A stretch of DNA of 49,089 nt from Massilia sp. UBA2604 (GTDB lineage Bacteria > Pseudomonadota > Gammaproteobacteria > Burkholderiales > Burkholderiaceae_D). The notes under the pieces were generated by a model. The model was not told the DNA's origin. It made no database searches and worked only from the letters and a program-made list of their open reading frames with translations. This document shows, in pieces, positions 8,447 through 17,640 of the stretch (within the stretch, counting starts at the first letter, position 1; each line of letters opens with the position of its first letter). The position numbers were made by a program, and so were the translations under genes. The DNA is taken from assembly GCA_002339265.1 (NCBI GenBank), contig DDKG01000199.1, forward strand, positions 1-49,089, read 5' to 3'.

Positions 8447-11400
8447 ATGATCACCCAGCTCCGACACTTCGTCTTCATCTGCCTGGTCACCACCCTGCTG
8501 CTGTGCAGCCACGCGGGAGCCGCCATCGTCAACAAAGCCAGCGCCAGCTTCGCGCTGCCGGGCGACGGCACTGCCACCGTCGAATCGAACACCGTGCGCG
8601 CGCAGCGCACCGACACCATCACCTATTTCACCTCGGCGGCCTTCAGCACCGTGGCCCGCGCCACCCGCGCCAACGGCCAGCTGTTCGTGCAGATCTCGGC
8701 CGCCGACTGCAATGCCGACCCGGCCCGGGCCGAGGAAATCAACGTCACCATCGCCTCGAAGAAGACCGGCGACCGCCAGTCCTTCATGGCCGCCGAGACC
8801 GCGCCTGATAGCGGCCTGTTCCGCATCACTCCTTCGACCATGGCCCGTTCCCTCGATGAAGACGGCCACGATAACGACGTGGGCGATGGCATGCTCGAAG
8901 TCATGGCCGACGACACCCTCACCGCGAGCATCGCCGGTTGCGGCAACGGCACCATCTCGACCGACATCCTGGTCGACCCGATCGGCATCGTCTACGACAG
9001 CGTCAGCAATGAACCGATCCCGGGCGCGACCGTGACCCTGATCGACATCACCGGCGCCGGCAACGGCGGCAATCCGGGCGGCCCGGCGATCGTGTACGAC
9101 GTCGACGGCGTCAGCCGCATGCCGAGCACCGTCGTCACCGACGGCAATGGCATGTACCACTTCCCGCTGGTGGCCCCGAGCCTGTATCGCCTGAAGGTCA
9201 TCCCGCCCTCGAACTACGGCTTCCCGTCGAAGACCGCGCCGGGCCAGCTGCCGGCCGGCCGCGAGACCAACCTGTACGGCTCCTTCGGCGGCGAGTTCGT
9301 CGTCAGCGAAGCCACCGGCGTGGTGACCATCGACGTCCCGCTGGACCCGATCCCGGGCACCCTGTACCTGCAAAAGACCGCCTCGCGCGCCGTGGTCGAA
9401 GTCGGCGACGTGCTGGACTACACGGTGCGCGTGTTCAACACCGCCGACGAAGCCCTGAGCGGCGTGGTCGTGGTCGATGACCTGCCGGCCGGCTTCAGCT
9501 ACGTGCCGGGCTCGATGCGCCTGGACAACGCGCCGTTCGACGGCGCCTTCGCCAACCGCGGCCCGCAGCTGACCATCAACGTCGGCACCGTGGCGGCCCG
9601 TTCGAACCGCGTGCTGCGCTACCGTGTGCGCATCGGCGCCGGCGCCCTGCAAGGCGACGGCGTCAACCGCGCCCAGGCCACCAGCGCCGCGCCTCTGGCC
9701 TTCACCAGCACCGTGGCCGCCGCCAGGGTGAAGGTCGAAGCCGGCATCTTCAGCGACAAGGGCACCATCCTGGGCACCGTGTTCGCCGACTGCAACGCCA
9801 ACGGCCTGCGCGACCAGGACGAGCCGGGCGTGCCGGACGTGCGCATCTGGCTGGAAGACGGCAACTTCTCCCAGACCGATGCCGATGGCCGCTACAGCTT
9901 CGCCGGCGTCACCCCGGTCACCCACGTGGCCAAGGTCGACGCTACCACCCTGCCGGCCGGCAGCCAGCTGGCCATCCTGTCGAACCGCAATGCGGGCGAC
10001 GCCGGCAGCCGCTTCGTCGACCTCAAGGACGGTGAGCTGGCGCGCGCCGACTTCGCCCTGGATGCCTGCGGCGACGACCTGCGCGCCGCCATCAAGAGCC
10101 GCGCCGAACGCCTGCGCGCCGAACTGCAAGCCGCCTCGCAACTGACCGAGCGCGAGAAAACCACCGTGCTGGCGAAGAACGACGAACTCGATTTCGCCAA
10201 GCTCGACAACAAGCTGGCCTTCATCGGCCTGGAAGACGGCGCCATCCTGCCGCACGGCCAGGCCATCGTGCGCATCAAGGGCACCGCCGGCAACGCCTTC
10301 ACCTTGAGCGTCAACGGTGTCGAAGTCGACGACAGCCACGTCGGCCAGCAAAGCACGGTCGCCGACCGCCAGCTCGACGTCTACGAATACGTCGGCGTCG
10401 CCCTGCGTCCGGGCCGCAACGAGCTCGAGATCGCCCAGAAGGACGCCTTCGGCAACGCCCGCGGCAGCCAGCGCGTCAGCGTCGTGGTGCCGGGCAAGCT
10501 GGCCCGCCTGCGCATCAAGCCGCAAGCCGAAACCGCCCCGGCCGACGGCCAGCGCCTGGTGTCGATCAATGTCGCCCTGGAAGACGCCGACGGCGTGCCG
10601 GTGGTCGAGCGCACCCCAATCACGCTGGATGCCAGCGCCGGCCAGTGGGACGGCCTCGACCTCGATCCGCGCGAGCCGGGCTTCCAGATCTTCGTCGAAG
10701 GCGGCAATGCAGACTTCATGCTGCGTGCCCCGAAAGAAGCCGGCGAAGCGCGCCTGCTGGTCGCCAGCGGCCTGCTGCAAGCCAAGGGCGCGCTGCGCTT
10801 CGTGCCTGACCTGCGTCCGCTGGTCGCCGCCGGTATCGTGGAAGGCGCCGTCAGCCTGAACCGGGTGCGCGGCAATACCGCCAACCCGCTGCGCGACTTC
10901 GACGGTTTCGAGGACGAGCTGCGCCACATGGCTGAAAAGAGCGACGGCAGCGGCCCGGCCATCGGCGCCCGCGCCGCCATGTTCGCCAAGGGCCAGGTGG
11001 GCGAAAACACCCTGGTCACCATGGCCTACGATTCGGACAAGAAGACCGAACCGAAGCTGTTCCGCGACATCGACCCGCTGGCCTATTACCCGACCTATGG
11101 CGACGATGCGCGCCGCGGGTTCGAGGCGCAGTCGACCAGCCGCCTCTACCTGCGCGCCGAGCGCGACCGCTCCTACGTGATGTACGGCGACTTCGTGCCG
11201 CCGGGCGTGACCCCGGCGCGCAACCTGGGCGCCTACAACCGCAACTTGACCGGCCTGCGCACCCACGCCGAAGTCGGCAACCTGACCTTCGAATCGTTTG
11301 CCAGCTACGACAGCACCCGCCAGATGGTCGAAGAGATCGCCGCCAACGGCACCTCGGGCCCGTTCCTCACCGGCGGTGGCCTGATGGTCATCAACAGCGA

Positions 11401-13291
11401 GCGCGTCGAGATCGTCGTGCGCGACCGCAACCAGACCGGCCTGATGCTGTCGCGCCGCCTGCTGGCGCGCTACGCCGACTACGACATCGACCCGCTGACC
11501 GGCCGCATCCTGCTGCGCGCTCCGGTGCCGAGCCTGGACCCGGACATGAACCCGATCAGCCTGCGCCTGTCGTATGAAGTCGACCAGGGCCACCCGCGCT
11601 TCTGGGTCGGCGGCATCGCCGCCCAGTACAAGATCGGCGAGATGGTCGAAGTCGGCGGCAGCGCCGTCGAAGACCGCAACCCGGTGGCGCCGACCCGCAT
11701 GGTCAGCGTCAACGCCAGCGTCACCCCGGACGACAAGACGGTCGTCATCGTCGAGGCTGCGCAGATGGAAAAATTCGATACCAAGGGCCGCGCCGCCCGC
11801 ATCGACGCCACCCGCAACGACGGCGCGCTGGAAAGCCGCCTGTTCGCCGGCCGCGCCGACGCAGACTTCGACAATCCATCGTCGTCGCTGCCGAAAGGCC
11901 GGACCGAAGGCGGCGCCACCGTGCGCTACCGCGTCACCGAGCGCGCCAGCCTGGGCCTGGAAGCCCTGCACACCGCCGACATCGAGACCGATGCCCAGCG
12001 CAATGGCGTGCAGCTGTTCGGCGGCTACACCTTCGATAACGGCGTCCAGGTCGAACTGGGCGTGCGCCGCTCGATCGAGTCGGCCGGCGACAACGTGGTG
12101 CTGGCCCAGCCTGATCTCACCAGCGTGCGCGCCAAGGTCGCGACCCAGATCCCGGGCCTGCCGCAAGCCGGCGTGTTCCTGGAAGGCGAGCAGGACATCC
12201 ACGACAACGGCCGCCGCATGCTGGCCCTGGGCGGCGACTACCGCTTCGACGGCGGCAGCCGCGTCTATGGCCGCCATGAACTGATCAGCAGCCTGGGCTC
12301 GACCTATGCGCTGAACCAGGGCCAGCAGCGCAGCGCCACCGTGTTCGGCGTCGACAGCGACTACATGCAGGACGGCCGCGTGTTCACCGAATACCGCGCG
12401 GGTGGCACTTCCCCGGCCGGCACCCTGCTGGGCGAGCGCCAGGCCGAAGCGGCCCTGGGCCTGCGCAACCTGTGGACCCTGGGCGAAGGCGTGCGCGCCA
12501 ACACCAGCGTCGAGCGCGTCAAGGTCATCTCGGGCGCGAAAGACAACGAAGCGATCGCCCTGACCGGCGCCATCGAAGTCAGCCGCCACCCGACCTGGAC
12601 CGGCAATGCGCGCCTCGAACTGCGCCATGGCGAAGACAGCGACGGCCTGCTGTCGACCCTGGGCCTGGCCTACAAGATCGACGACAAGCTGACCTTCCTG
12701 GGCAAGAACACCCTGGCCGCCACCAAGTCGAATGCCGCCGGCACCCTCCGCCTGACCGAGCTGATGCAGAGCGGCATCGCCTACCGCGCGCTGGAGTCGA
12801 TCGGCGTCACCGGCCTGGCCAAGTACGAGTACAAGCTGGAACGCGACGACGGCCCGAGCGACCTGAAACGCGCCGTGCACGCGGTGTCGATGAACGCCAA
12901 CTGGCAGATGCGCCGCGACACCGTGGTCAGCGCGCGCTACGCAGCCAAGGTTGCCATGGACCGGTCTAGCGGCCTGTCGACCCGCACCATGAGCCACCTG
13001 GTGGGCGGCCGCGTGACCCACGAGATCAACGAGGACTGGGACATCGGCGCCACCGCCCAGGTGCTGCTCGACCGCGACACCCGCGGCCGCCAGTACGCGG
13101 TGGGCCTGGAAGCGGGCTACCAGCTGCAAAGGAATATGTGGGTCTCGGCCGGCTACAACTTCATGGGCTTCACCGAGCGTGACCTGGCCGGCGCCGACGC
13201 CACCGCCAAGGGCGTGTACTTCCGCATGCGCATGAAATTCGACGAAAACACCCTGCAGGGCCTGCTGAACGGCGATCTGCTCAAGAACTAA
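8447..13291 (+). CDS. Giant multidomain DUF11/SdrD-B-like protein with probable outer-membrane beta-barrel
   Basis: This 1614-residue protein has a signal peptide (MITQLRHFVFICLVTTLLLC, cleavage near AGA-AIV). Visible parts in order: an N-terminal module resembling the start of the neighbouring DUF11 protein (AIVNKASASF); a carboxypeptidase-regulatory-like domain at about 174-270 (GIVYDSVSNEPIPGATVTL); a DUF11 domain at about 305-425 (VVEVGDVLDYTVRVFNTADE); an SdrD-B-like domain at about 438-530 (GTVFADCNANGLRDQDEPG); Ig-like segments at about 560-790, the second invasin-like (APADGQRLVSINVALEDADG). From about 800 to the end the chain shows repeated alternating amphipathic strands with Arg/Asp-rich turns, read as a large outer-membrane barrel; the last strand ends FRMRMKF. 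No TonB box is evident. No clear Shine-Dalgarno precedes the ATG. Surface anchor, secretion port or adhesin are all possible; barrel assignment is inference. Confidence 0.82.
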   Translation: MITQLRHFVFICLVTTLLLCSHAGAAIVNKASASFALPGDGTATVESNTVRAQRTDTITYFTSAAFSTVARATRANGQLFVQISAADCNADPARAEEINVTIASKKTGDRQSFMAAETAPDSGLFRITPSTMARSLDEDGHDNDVGDGMLEVMADDTLTASIAGCGNGTISTDILVDPIGIVYDSVSNEPIPGATVTLIDITGAGNGGNPGGPAIVYDVDGVSRMPSTVVTDGNGMYHFPLVAPSLYRLKVIPPSNYGFPSKTAPGQLPAGRETNLYGSFGGEFVVSEATGVVTIDVPLDPIPGTLYLQKTASRAVVEVGDVLDYTVRVFNTADEALSGVVVVDDLPAGFSYVPGSMRLDNAPFDGAFANRGPQLTINVGTVAARSNRVLRYRVRIGAGALQGDGVNRAQATSAAPLAFTSTVAAARVKVEAGIFSDKGTILGTVFADCNANGLRDQDEPGVPDVRIWLEDGNFSQTDADGRYSFAGVTPVTHVAKVDATTLPAGSQLAILSNRNAGDAGSRFVDLKDGELARADFALDACGDDLRAAIKSRAERLRAELQAASQLTEREKTTVLAKNDELDFAKLDNKLAFIGLEDGAILPHGQAIVRIKGTAGNAFTLSVNGVEVDDSHVGQQSTVADRQLDVYEYVGVALRPGRNELEIAQKDAFGNARGSQRVSVVVPGKLARLRIKPQAETAPADGQRLVSINVALEDADGVPVVERTPITLDASAGQWDGLDLDPREPGFQIFVEGGNADFMLRAPKEAGEARLLVASGLLQAKGALRFVPDLRPLVAAGIVEGAVSLNRVRGNTANPLRDFDGFEDELRHMAEKSDGSGPAIGARAAMFAKGQVGENTLVTMAYDSDKKTEPKLFRDIDPLAYYPTYGDDARRGFEAQSTSRLYLRAERDRSYVMYGDFVPPGVTPARNLGAYNRNLTGLRTHAEVGNLTFESFASYDSTRQMVEEIAANGTSGPFLTGGGLMVINSERVEIVVRDRNQTGLMLSRRLLARYADYDIDPLTGRILLRAPVPSLDPDMNPISLRLSYEVDQGHPRFWVGGIAAQYKIGEMVEVGGSAVEDRNPVAPTRMVSVNASVTPDDKTVVIVEAAQMEKFDTKGRAARIDATRNDGALESRLFAGRADADFDNPSSSLPKGRTEGGATVRYRVTERASLGLEALHTADIETDAQRNGVQLFGGYTFDNGVQVELGVRRSIESAGDNVVLAQPDLTSVRAKVATQIPGLPQAGVFLEGEQDIHDNGRRMLALGGDYRFDGGSRVYGRHELISSLGSTYALNQGQQRSATVFGVDSDYMQDGRVFTEYRAGGTSPAGTLLGERQAEAALGLRNLWTLGEGVRANTSVERVKVISGAKDNEAIALTGAIEVSRHPTWTGNARLELRHGEDSDGLLSTLGLAYKIDDKLTFLGKNTLAATKSNAAGTLRLTELMQSGIAYRALESIGVTGLAKYEYKLERDDGPSDLKRAVHAVSMNANWQMRRDTVVSARYAAKVAMDRSSGLSTRTMSHLVGGRVTHEINEDWDIGATAQVLLDRDTRGRQYAVGLEAGYQLQRNMWVSAGYNFMGFTERDLAGADATAKGVYFRMRMKFDENTLQGLLNGDLLKN

Positions 13292-13306
13292 GAACGAGGA
13301 AACGAC

Positions 13307-14974
13307 ATGACTTCGCGATTTGTGAGCTTCACCTGGCTGCGCACCCTGCTGGTGGTCCTGTGCCTGGCCAGCGCCCTGCCGGCGCGCGCCGAATGCACGG
13401 CGACCGGCGCCTGCATCACCGCCGGCCCGCGCCTGGCCAGCGTCGATACGAATAAAAGCGCCCTGCTCGGTCCCCTGCTGGGCGGCCTGCTCGGCACCGG
13501 CGTCTCGCTCAATGCGCTCGACTGGAACGCCCTGGCCGGCGGCAACGTGAACCTGCTGGATTTCCTGAAGGTGCTGCAGGCGCAGTTGAACCTGTCCAGC
13601 CCATCGCAGGTACTGGGCGCCAACCTCACGCTGGCCCAGATCGCGACCGCGCTGTCGGTCCAGGCCCAGGCCGAGGCCAAGCCGCAGCTGGCCGCGGCCC
13701 TGTCGGGGCTGGCGTCGCAGCTGAACGGCGCCGGCGCCACCGTGCGCCTGGGCGACCTGCTCAAGCTCTCGGTCGACACCGGCAATCTCGGCACCAGCAC
13801 CGTCAACGCGCTCGACATGTTCACCGGCCTGATCCAGCTGTACAACAAGCGCAACGTGCTCACCACGCCGGTGCCGGTCGGCATCTCGGGCGGCCTGCTG
13901 GGTTCCCTGGGCGTGGTCAACAGCCTGCAGCTGTACGCCCAGGTGATCGAGCCGCCGTCGTATGTGTGCGGCCCGACCGGCTCGACCTTCTATTCGGCCG
14001 CCGTGCGCATCAAGCTCAAGCTCGACCTGATCACGCTGGCCCCGGTCACCGACACCCTGGTCGGCCTCGGCCTGCTGCAGAGCGCCTCGATCGCGATCGG
14101 CAAGCTCGACGTGTACGCCGACGTCGCCCGCGGCCAGGGCAGCCTGGCGGCAGTGAACGCCGCTGCCAAGGCGGTCACCCTGCAGGTCGCGCCCGGCGTG
14201 GCCGACCTGTACATCGGCAAGATCGACGACAGCGTGTTCTTCAGCCGCAGCCCCATTCGCGATTCGGACGTCGATTTCGGCAGCATCGGTGCGCTGCAGG
14301 CGACGCTGGTGCTGGGCCTGGCTTCGGTGAACATCCCGCTCGACGTGAAGAGCATCGTGCGCGCCCAGGCGCCGTTCTCGACCAGCGTGACCATGACCGG
14401 CAATTTCCCGCAAACCCGCACCGTGAGCAGCAGCACGATGTTCGTGACCAATGCCGCCAACAGCCTGGTGACCAACCTGAAGTTCCGCGACATGCCAGGC
14501 CTGGGCCTGCTGCAGGGCGTGGTCCAGCCGCTGGTCGTAACCCTGGTGACCAAGGTCGTGTCGCCGCTGCTGGCGCCGGTGCTCTCCGGCGTGGCCGACC
14601 CGTTGCTCAAGCTGCTGGGCATCGGCCTGGGCGAGATGGTGGTGACCGTCGAAGGCATCTGCCAGACCTGCGACGACTTCAAGCTGACCAAGGCCGCCGA
14701 CAAGAGCGCCGCCCTGCCCGGCAGCACCATCGTCTATACGATCACCTTCGAGAACAAGGGCACCACCACGCTGAACAACCTGAAAGTCAGCGACCCGACC
14801 CCGGCCTACACCACCTACGTGGACAGCAGCTGCGGCGCCATGCCGGCCGGCCTGTCGTGCACGGTAGCGAGCAAGCCCGAGGTCGGCGCCACCGGGAAAG
14901 TCGAGTGGGGCGTGACCGGCACCCTGGCGCCGGGAGCGAGCGGCAGCGTCACCGTATCAGTCAAAGTTCAATAG
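13307..14974 (+). CDS. Secreted protein with hydrophobic central region and C-terminal DUF11 domain
   Basis: This 555-residue protein starts 15 bases after the giant barrel gene with GAGGAAAC ahead of its ATG, so the two are almost certainly co-translated. A signal peptide ends near ARA-ECTA. The next 430 residues are rich in Leu, Gly and Ala (GPLLGGLLGTGVSLNALDW; GLGLLQSASIAIGKLDVYADV; VTLQVAPGVADLYIG) with few charges; the style recalls the periplasmic part of TadG-like (DUF2134) proteins, but this is a tentative match. The last 100 residues (about 458-555) form a DUF11 module beginning FKLTKAADKSAALPGSTIVY. Cys pairs near residues 30/36 and CQTC before the DUF11 module suggest disulfides. 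It closes the island and probably works with the barrel protein. Function unknown. Confidence 0.83.
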   Translation: MTSRFVSFTWLRTLLVVLCLASALPARAECTATGACITAGPRLASVDTNKSALLGPLLGGLLGTGVSLNALDWNALAGGNVNLLDFLKVLQAQLNLSSPSQVLGANLTLAQIATALSVQAQAEAKPQLAAALSGLASQLNGAGATVRLGDLLKLSVDTGNLGTSTVNALDMFTGLIQLYNKRNVLTTPVPVGISGGLLGSLGVVNSLQLYAQVIEPPSYVCGPTGSTFYSAAVRIKLKLDLITLAPVTDTLVGLGLLQSASIAIGKLDVYADVARGQGSLAAVNAAAKAVTLQVAPGVADLYIGKIDDSVFFSRSPIRDSDVDFGSIGALQATLVLGLASVNIPLDVKSIVRAQAPFSTSVTMTGNFPQTRTVSSSTMFVTNAANSLVTNLKFRDMPGLGLLQGVVQPLVVTLVTKVVSPLLAPVLSGVADPLLKLLGIGLGEMVVTVEGICQTCDDFKLTKAADKSAALPGSTIVYTITFENKGTTTLNNLKVSDPTPAYTTYVDSSCGAMPAGLSCTVASKPEVGATGKVEWGVTGTLAPGASGSVTVSVKVQ

Positions 14975-15225
14975 TGCGCGTTCAATAACTTTGATTCAAT
15001 CGTGCTGCATAAGATCGCCACCGCAAGTTACAATTAAGAAACGGATTATCGAGTTTCACTATCGCAAATTGTGAGAATTTGATAGATTGCTGACTTGCCC
15101 AAGCGTATTTGTTGGGGCAGCCTGTATGATGCACGACGTGCTCCCGCCCCCAATCGGGACGGCGCGCGCCGCTTGCGTTGCCGGCCCAGCCGGCGGGGCA
15201 CTTAACCACATGCACACCTGAACCC
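14975..15225. promoter_or_regulatory. AT-rich gap before the first HTH-receiver gene
   Basis: This 251-base gap shows a marked AT rise around 14985-15110 and then a GC-rich leader. TATGAT at 15125-15130 could be a -10 box, but no good -35 box is seen 16-18 bases upstream. No terminator is recognised for the preceding gene. Confidence 0.35.
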
Positions 15226-15885
15226 ATGAAATCGCACAGCAGTCCATCGCCGGCGCAGCCAGATCCCGCTTCCGAAGAAGTTTGTTCGACCAAGGAGGCC
15301 GCGAGCCTGCTCGGCGTTTCGCACCGCACGGTACAACTATGGGTCGAGGGCGGCGTGCTGCAGGCGTGGAAGACGGCAGGCGGCCACCGCCGCATCCTGC
15401 TCTCCTCGGTGCACCGGCTGGTGGCCCAGCGCAACCATGCGGTGACCGGCGGCCCGGCGGCCAACCACGCCGCTGCGCCGGCGGCGCCGTCGTCGGCGCG
15501 CCGCATCGTGATGGCCGACGACGACGCCACCCTGCTGCGCCTGTACGAGCTGGAAATCTCGGGCTGGGGCCTCGATGCCGAGCTGATCAAGGCACGCGAC
15601 GGCTTCGACGCCCTGATCCGGATCGGCGAAGCCAAGCCCGACCTGTTGATCAGCGACTTGAACATGCCGGGCATGGATGGTTTCCGCATGGTACGTACAC
15701 TGCGTGCCGATCCGCGTTATGGCAAGATGGCGATTATCGTCATTAGCGGACTGGACCGGGCAACGATCGCTTCGATGGGCTTGCCGGCCGACATACCGGT
15801 GTTTTCCAAGCCGGTGCGTTTCCCCGAGCTGCGCGCCAGGGTGGAAGAGATCCTCGGCGCCGGAGGCCAGGCCACGGAGAATTAA
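15226..15885 (+). CDS. Response regulator with N-terminal MerR/excisionase-type HTH and C-terminal receiver
   Basis: The 219-residue protein reverses the usual order: DNA-binding domain first, receiver last. Residues 20-60 (STKEAASLLGVSHRTVQLWV, then the GGHRRI wing) match the excisionase/MerR-type winged HTH. An Ala/Pro linker (about 70-92) leads to a receiver with RIVMADDDATLLRLYELEIS, acceptor Asp about residue 144 in LISDLNMPGMDGF, and late Lys in FSKPVRF. It should bind DNA in a phosphorylation-dependent way. The ATG at 15226 begins MKSHSS; no strong ribosome site is seen, and a longer in-frame version from 15178 is less likely. It sits 12 bases before a GAF-PAS kinase, its likely partner. 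A paralogue (17641-18315) with its own kinase follows, showing a module duplication. Confidence 0.9.
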   Translation: MKSHSSPSPAQPDPASEEVCSTKEAASLLGVSHRTVQLWVEGGVLQAWKTAGGHRRILLSSVHRLVAQRNHAVTGGPAANHAAAPAAPSSARRIVMADDDATLLRLYELEISGWGLDAELIKARDGFDALIRIGEAKPDLLISDLNMPGMDGFRMVRTLRADPRYGKMAIIVISGLDRATIASMGLPADIPVFSKPVRFPELRARVEEILGAGGQATEN

Positions 15886-15897
15886 CAGGAAAGAAGC

Positions 15898-17490
15898 ATG
15901 CGCCCCGAGCCGGACAGACTCCCCCGTACCGCCTCATCCCTCCCCCAGCCCGACGCCGCGCGCGTCCGGGCGCTGCACGAGCTGCAACTGCTCGACACCC
16001 CGCCCGAAGAACGCTTCGACCGCATTACCCGCCTGGCATGCCGCCTGCTCGGCGTGCCGATATCGCTGGTCGCCCTCGTCGACGCCGACCGCCAGTGGTT
16101 CAAGTCGCGGGTCGGCATCGAGCTGGCGGAAACGGCGCGCGCCACCTCGTTCTGCACCCACACGATCCAGCACGAACACGGTCTGTTGATCGAGGATGCG
16201 CGTCTCGATCCGCGCTTCGCCGCCAATCCGTTCGTGCTGGGCGAGCCGCGCGTGCGTTTCTATGCCGGCATCCCGCTGGCCGCACCCGACGGCAGCCGGG
16301 TCGGCGCACTGTGCGTGATCGACAGCCAGGTGCGCCAGTTCGACCAGGACCAGATGGCGACGCTGCGCGACCTGGCGGCGATCGCCGGCGACGAGCTGCG
16401 GTCCCGTCCCGCCGGCCGCCCGGCGCCGGAAGGCTGGGAAAAAGCCCTGGTGGCCCACCTGCCGGACGGCATCCTGATGCTCAACGTGCATGGCGTGATC
16501 GTCGCCGCCAACCCGGCCGCCGAAAAGATCTTCGGCGCCAGCGGCGCCATGCTGGCCGGCCGTCCGCTGAGCGAGCTGCTCGACGAAGACCTGGTGAGCC
16601 GGCGGCGCGCCGGCCTGCTGCTCGAGGGCGCCCCCTACGAGACTGGCGCCCGGCGCCTGGACGGCAGCCGCTTCCCGGTCGAGTTCTCGTATTGCCGCAT
16701 GGCCTGGGCCGCGCGGCCGAAATTCGCCGTCACCGTGCGCGACATCACCCAGCGCCGGGCGCAGGAAGAACGCGCGCGCGCCACCGACGAGCGCCGGCGC
16801 CACCACTTCGCCACCGCCACCCATGAGCTGCGCACCCCGATGTCGAGCGTGCTGGGCTTTTCCGAACTGCTGCTCAAGCGCGAGTTCGACGCCGCCACCC
16901 AGCGCGAGCTGGTCGAGATCATCCACCGCGAATCGGGCCGCCTGGTCGACCTGGTCAACCAGCTGCTCGACCTGGCGCGCATCGAGGCCGGCGGCGCCGC
17001 CGAGCTCAAGCTTGCCGCGGTGGCGCTGCCGGCGCTGGTGGAACAGACCCTGGCCAGCCTGGAGGGCCTGGGCCAGGCGCACCGCGTGCGCACCGACCTC
17101 GCCCCCGGCCTGCCGCCGCTGGCGGCCGACGCCCAAAAGATGCAGCAGGCGCTGACCAATATCGTCAGCAACAGCATCAAGTATTCGGCGCCCGGGACCC
17201 CGATCCTGATCGCGGCGCGGCTGGAGCGCGCCGGCGACCGTCCCATGATCGCGATCCAGGTCCGCGACCATGGCATCGGCATGACGCCCCAGCAGCAAGC
17301 CCAGGTGTTCGACGCATTCTACCGGGTCGATCGCGATTCGAGCGTGCCGGGAAGCGGCCTCGGCATGACTATACTGAAGGAAATCATCGACCTGCACGGC
17401 GGCCGGATCGCGGTCGAATCGACCCTCGGCGTCGGCACCGAAGTCACACTTTACCTGCCGCCGGCAATGCCGCCCGAGGCCCCGGCCTGA
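15898..17490 (+). CDS. Soluble GAF-PAS sensor histidine kinase
   Basis: This 530-residue kinase has no signal peptide or membrane segment. Residues about 20-170 form a GAF domain of the kind that starts LHELQLLDTPPEERFDRITR and contains DADRQWFKSRVG and SFCTHTIQ. A PAS domain (about 180-290) contains LPDGILMLNVHGVIVAANPA. The dimerisation/phosphoacceptor domain has HELRTPMSSVLGFSELL with His about 309. The ATPase domain has N-box LTNIVSNSIKYSAPG, G1 DHGIGM and G2 GSGLGMTI. The ATG at 15898 follows AGGAAAG. It lies just downstream of the HTH-receiver gene at 15226 and probably phosphorylates it. The kinase at 18347 is a close paralogue, nearly identical around the H-box (GFSELLLKREFDAAT in both). 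Ligand unknown. Confidence 0.93.
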   Translation: MRPEPDRLPRTASSLPQPDAARVRALHELQLLDTPPEERFDRITRLACRLLGVPISLVALVDADRQWFKSRVGIELAETARATSFCTHTIQHEHGLLIEDARLDPRFAANPFVLGEPRVRFYAGIPLAAPDGSRVGALCVIDSQVRQFDQDQMATLRDLAAIAGDELRSRPAGRPAPEGWEKALVAHLPDGILMLNVHGVIVAANPAAEKIFGASGAMLAGRPLSELLDEDLVSRRRAGLLLEGAPYETGARRLDGSRFPVEFSYCRMAWAARPKFAVTVRDITQRRAQEERARATDERRRHHFATATHELRTPMSSVLGFSELLLKREFDAATQRELVEIIHRESGRLVDLVNQLLDLARIEAGGAAELKLAAVALPALVEQTLASLEGLGQAHRVRTDLAPGLPPLAADAQKMQQALTNIVSNSIKYSAPGTPILIAARLERAGDRPMIAIQVRDHGIGMTPQQQAQVFDAFYRVDRDSSVPGSGLGMTILKEIIDLHGGRIAVESTLGVGTEVTLYLPPAMPPEAPA

Positions 17491-17604
17491 CGCCGCGGTT
17501 GCCGGCGCCGGGGGCTGGCTGCAGGCGCCTGTACCGCCCGCGCCACAAAATCTCTCCAAATCTATCCTTGCTCAGCGGTAATTTCATTGCTCGACTAATT
17601 GGCC

Positions 17605-17632
17605 TTGACAGGCAAATGTGAAACAGTAAAAT
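17605..17632 (+). promoter_or_regulatory. Consensus-like sigma-70 promoter giving a probable leaderless mRNA
   Basis: TTGACA at 17605-17610 is a perfect -35 box; TAAAAT at 17627-17632 is a good -10 box with a 16-base spacer. A start about seven to nine bases downstream would fall at or next to the ATG at 17641, and no Shine-Dalgarno is present before that ATG. The -10 box overlaps tandem CAGTAAA repeats (17624-17640). Confidence 0.65.
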
Positions 17633-17640
17633 CAGTAAAT
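17624..17640. repeat. Tandem CAGTAAA 9-mers overlapping the -10 box
   Basis: CAGTAAAAT and CAGTAAAT(A) lie head to tail and end at the start codon of the HTH-receiver gene. They match the pair at 6159-6176 upstream of the chemotaxis operon. Placement over the -10 box would suit repression, if a protein binds them. Confidence 0.5.

Noticed and set aside
8363..14413. A 2016-codon open frame on the minus strand, antisense to the whole DUF11 island
   Set aside because: Its translation is low-complexity (His, Ala, Gly, Asp, Gln, Arg runs) with no domain, and it covers three well-supported plus-strand genes. Long antisense frames of this kind follow from strong GC3 codon use.
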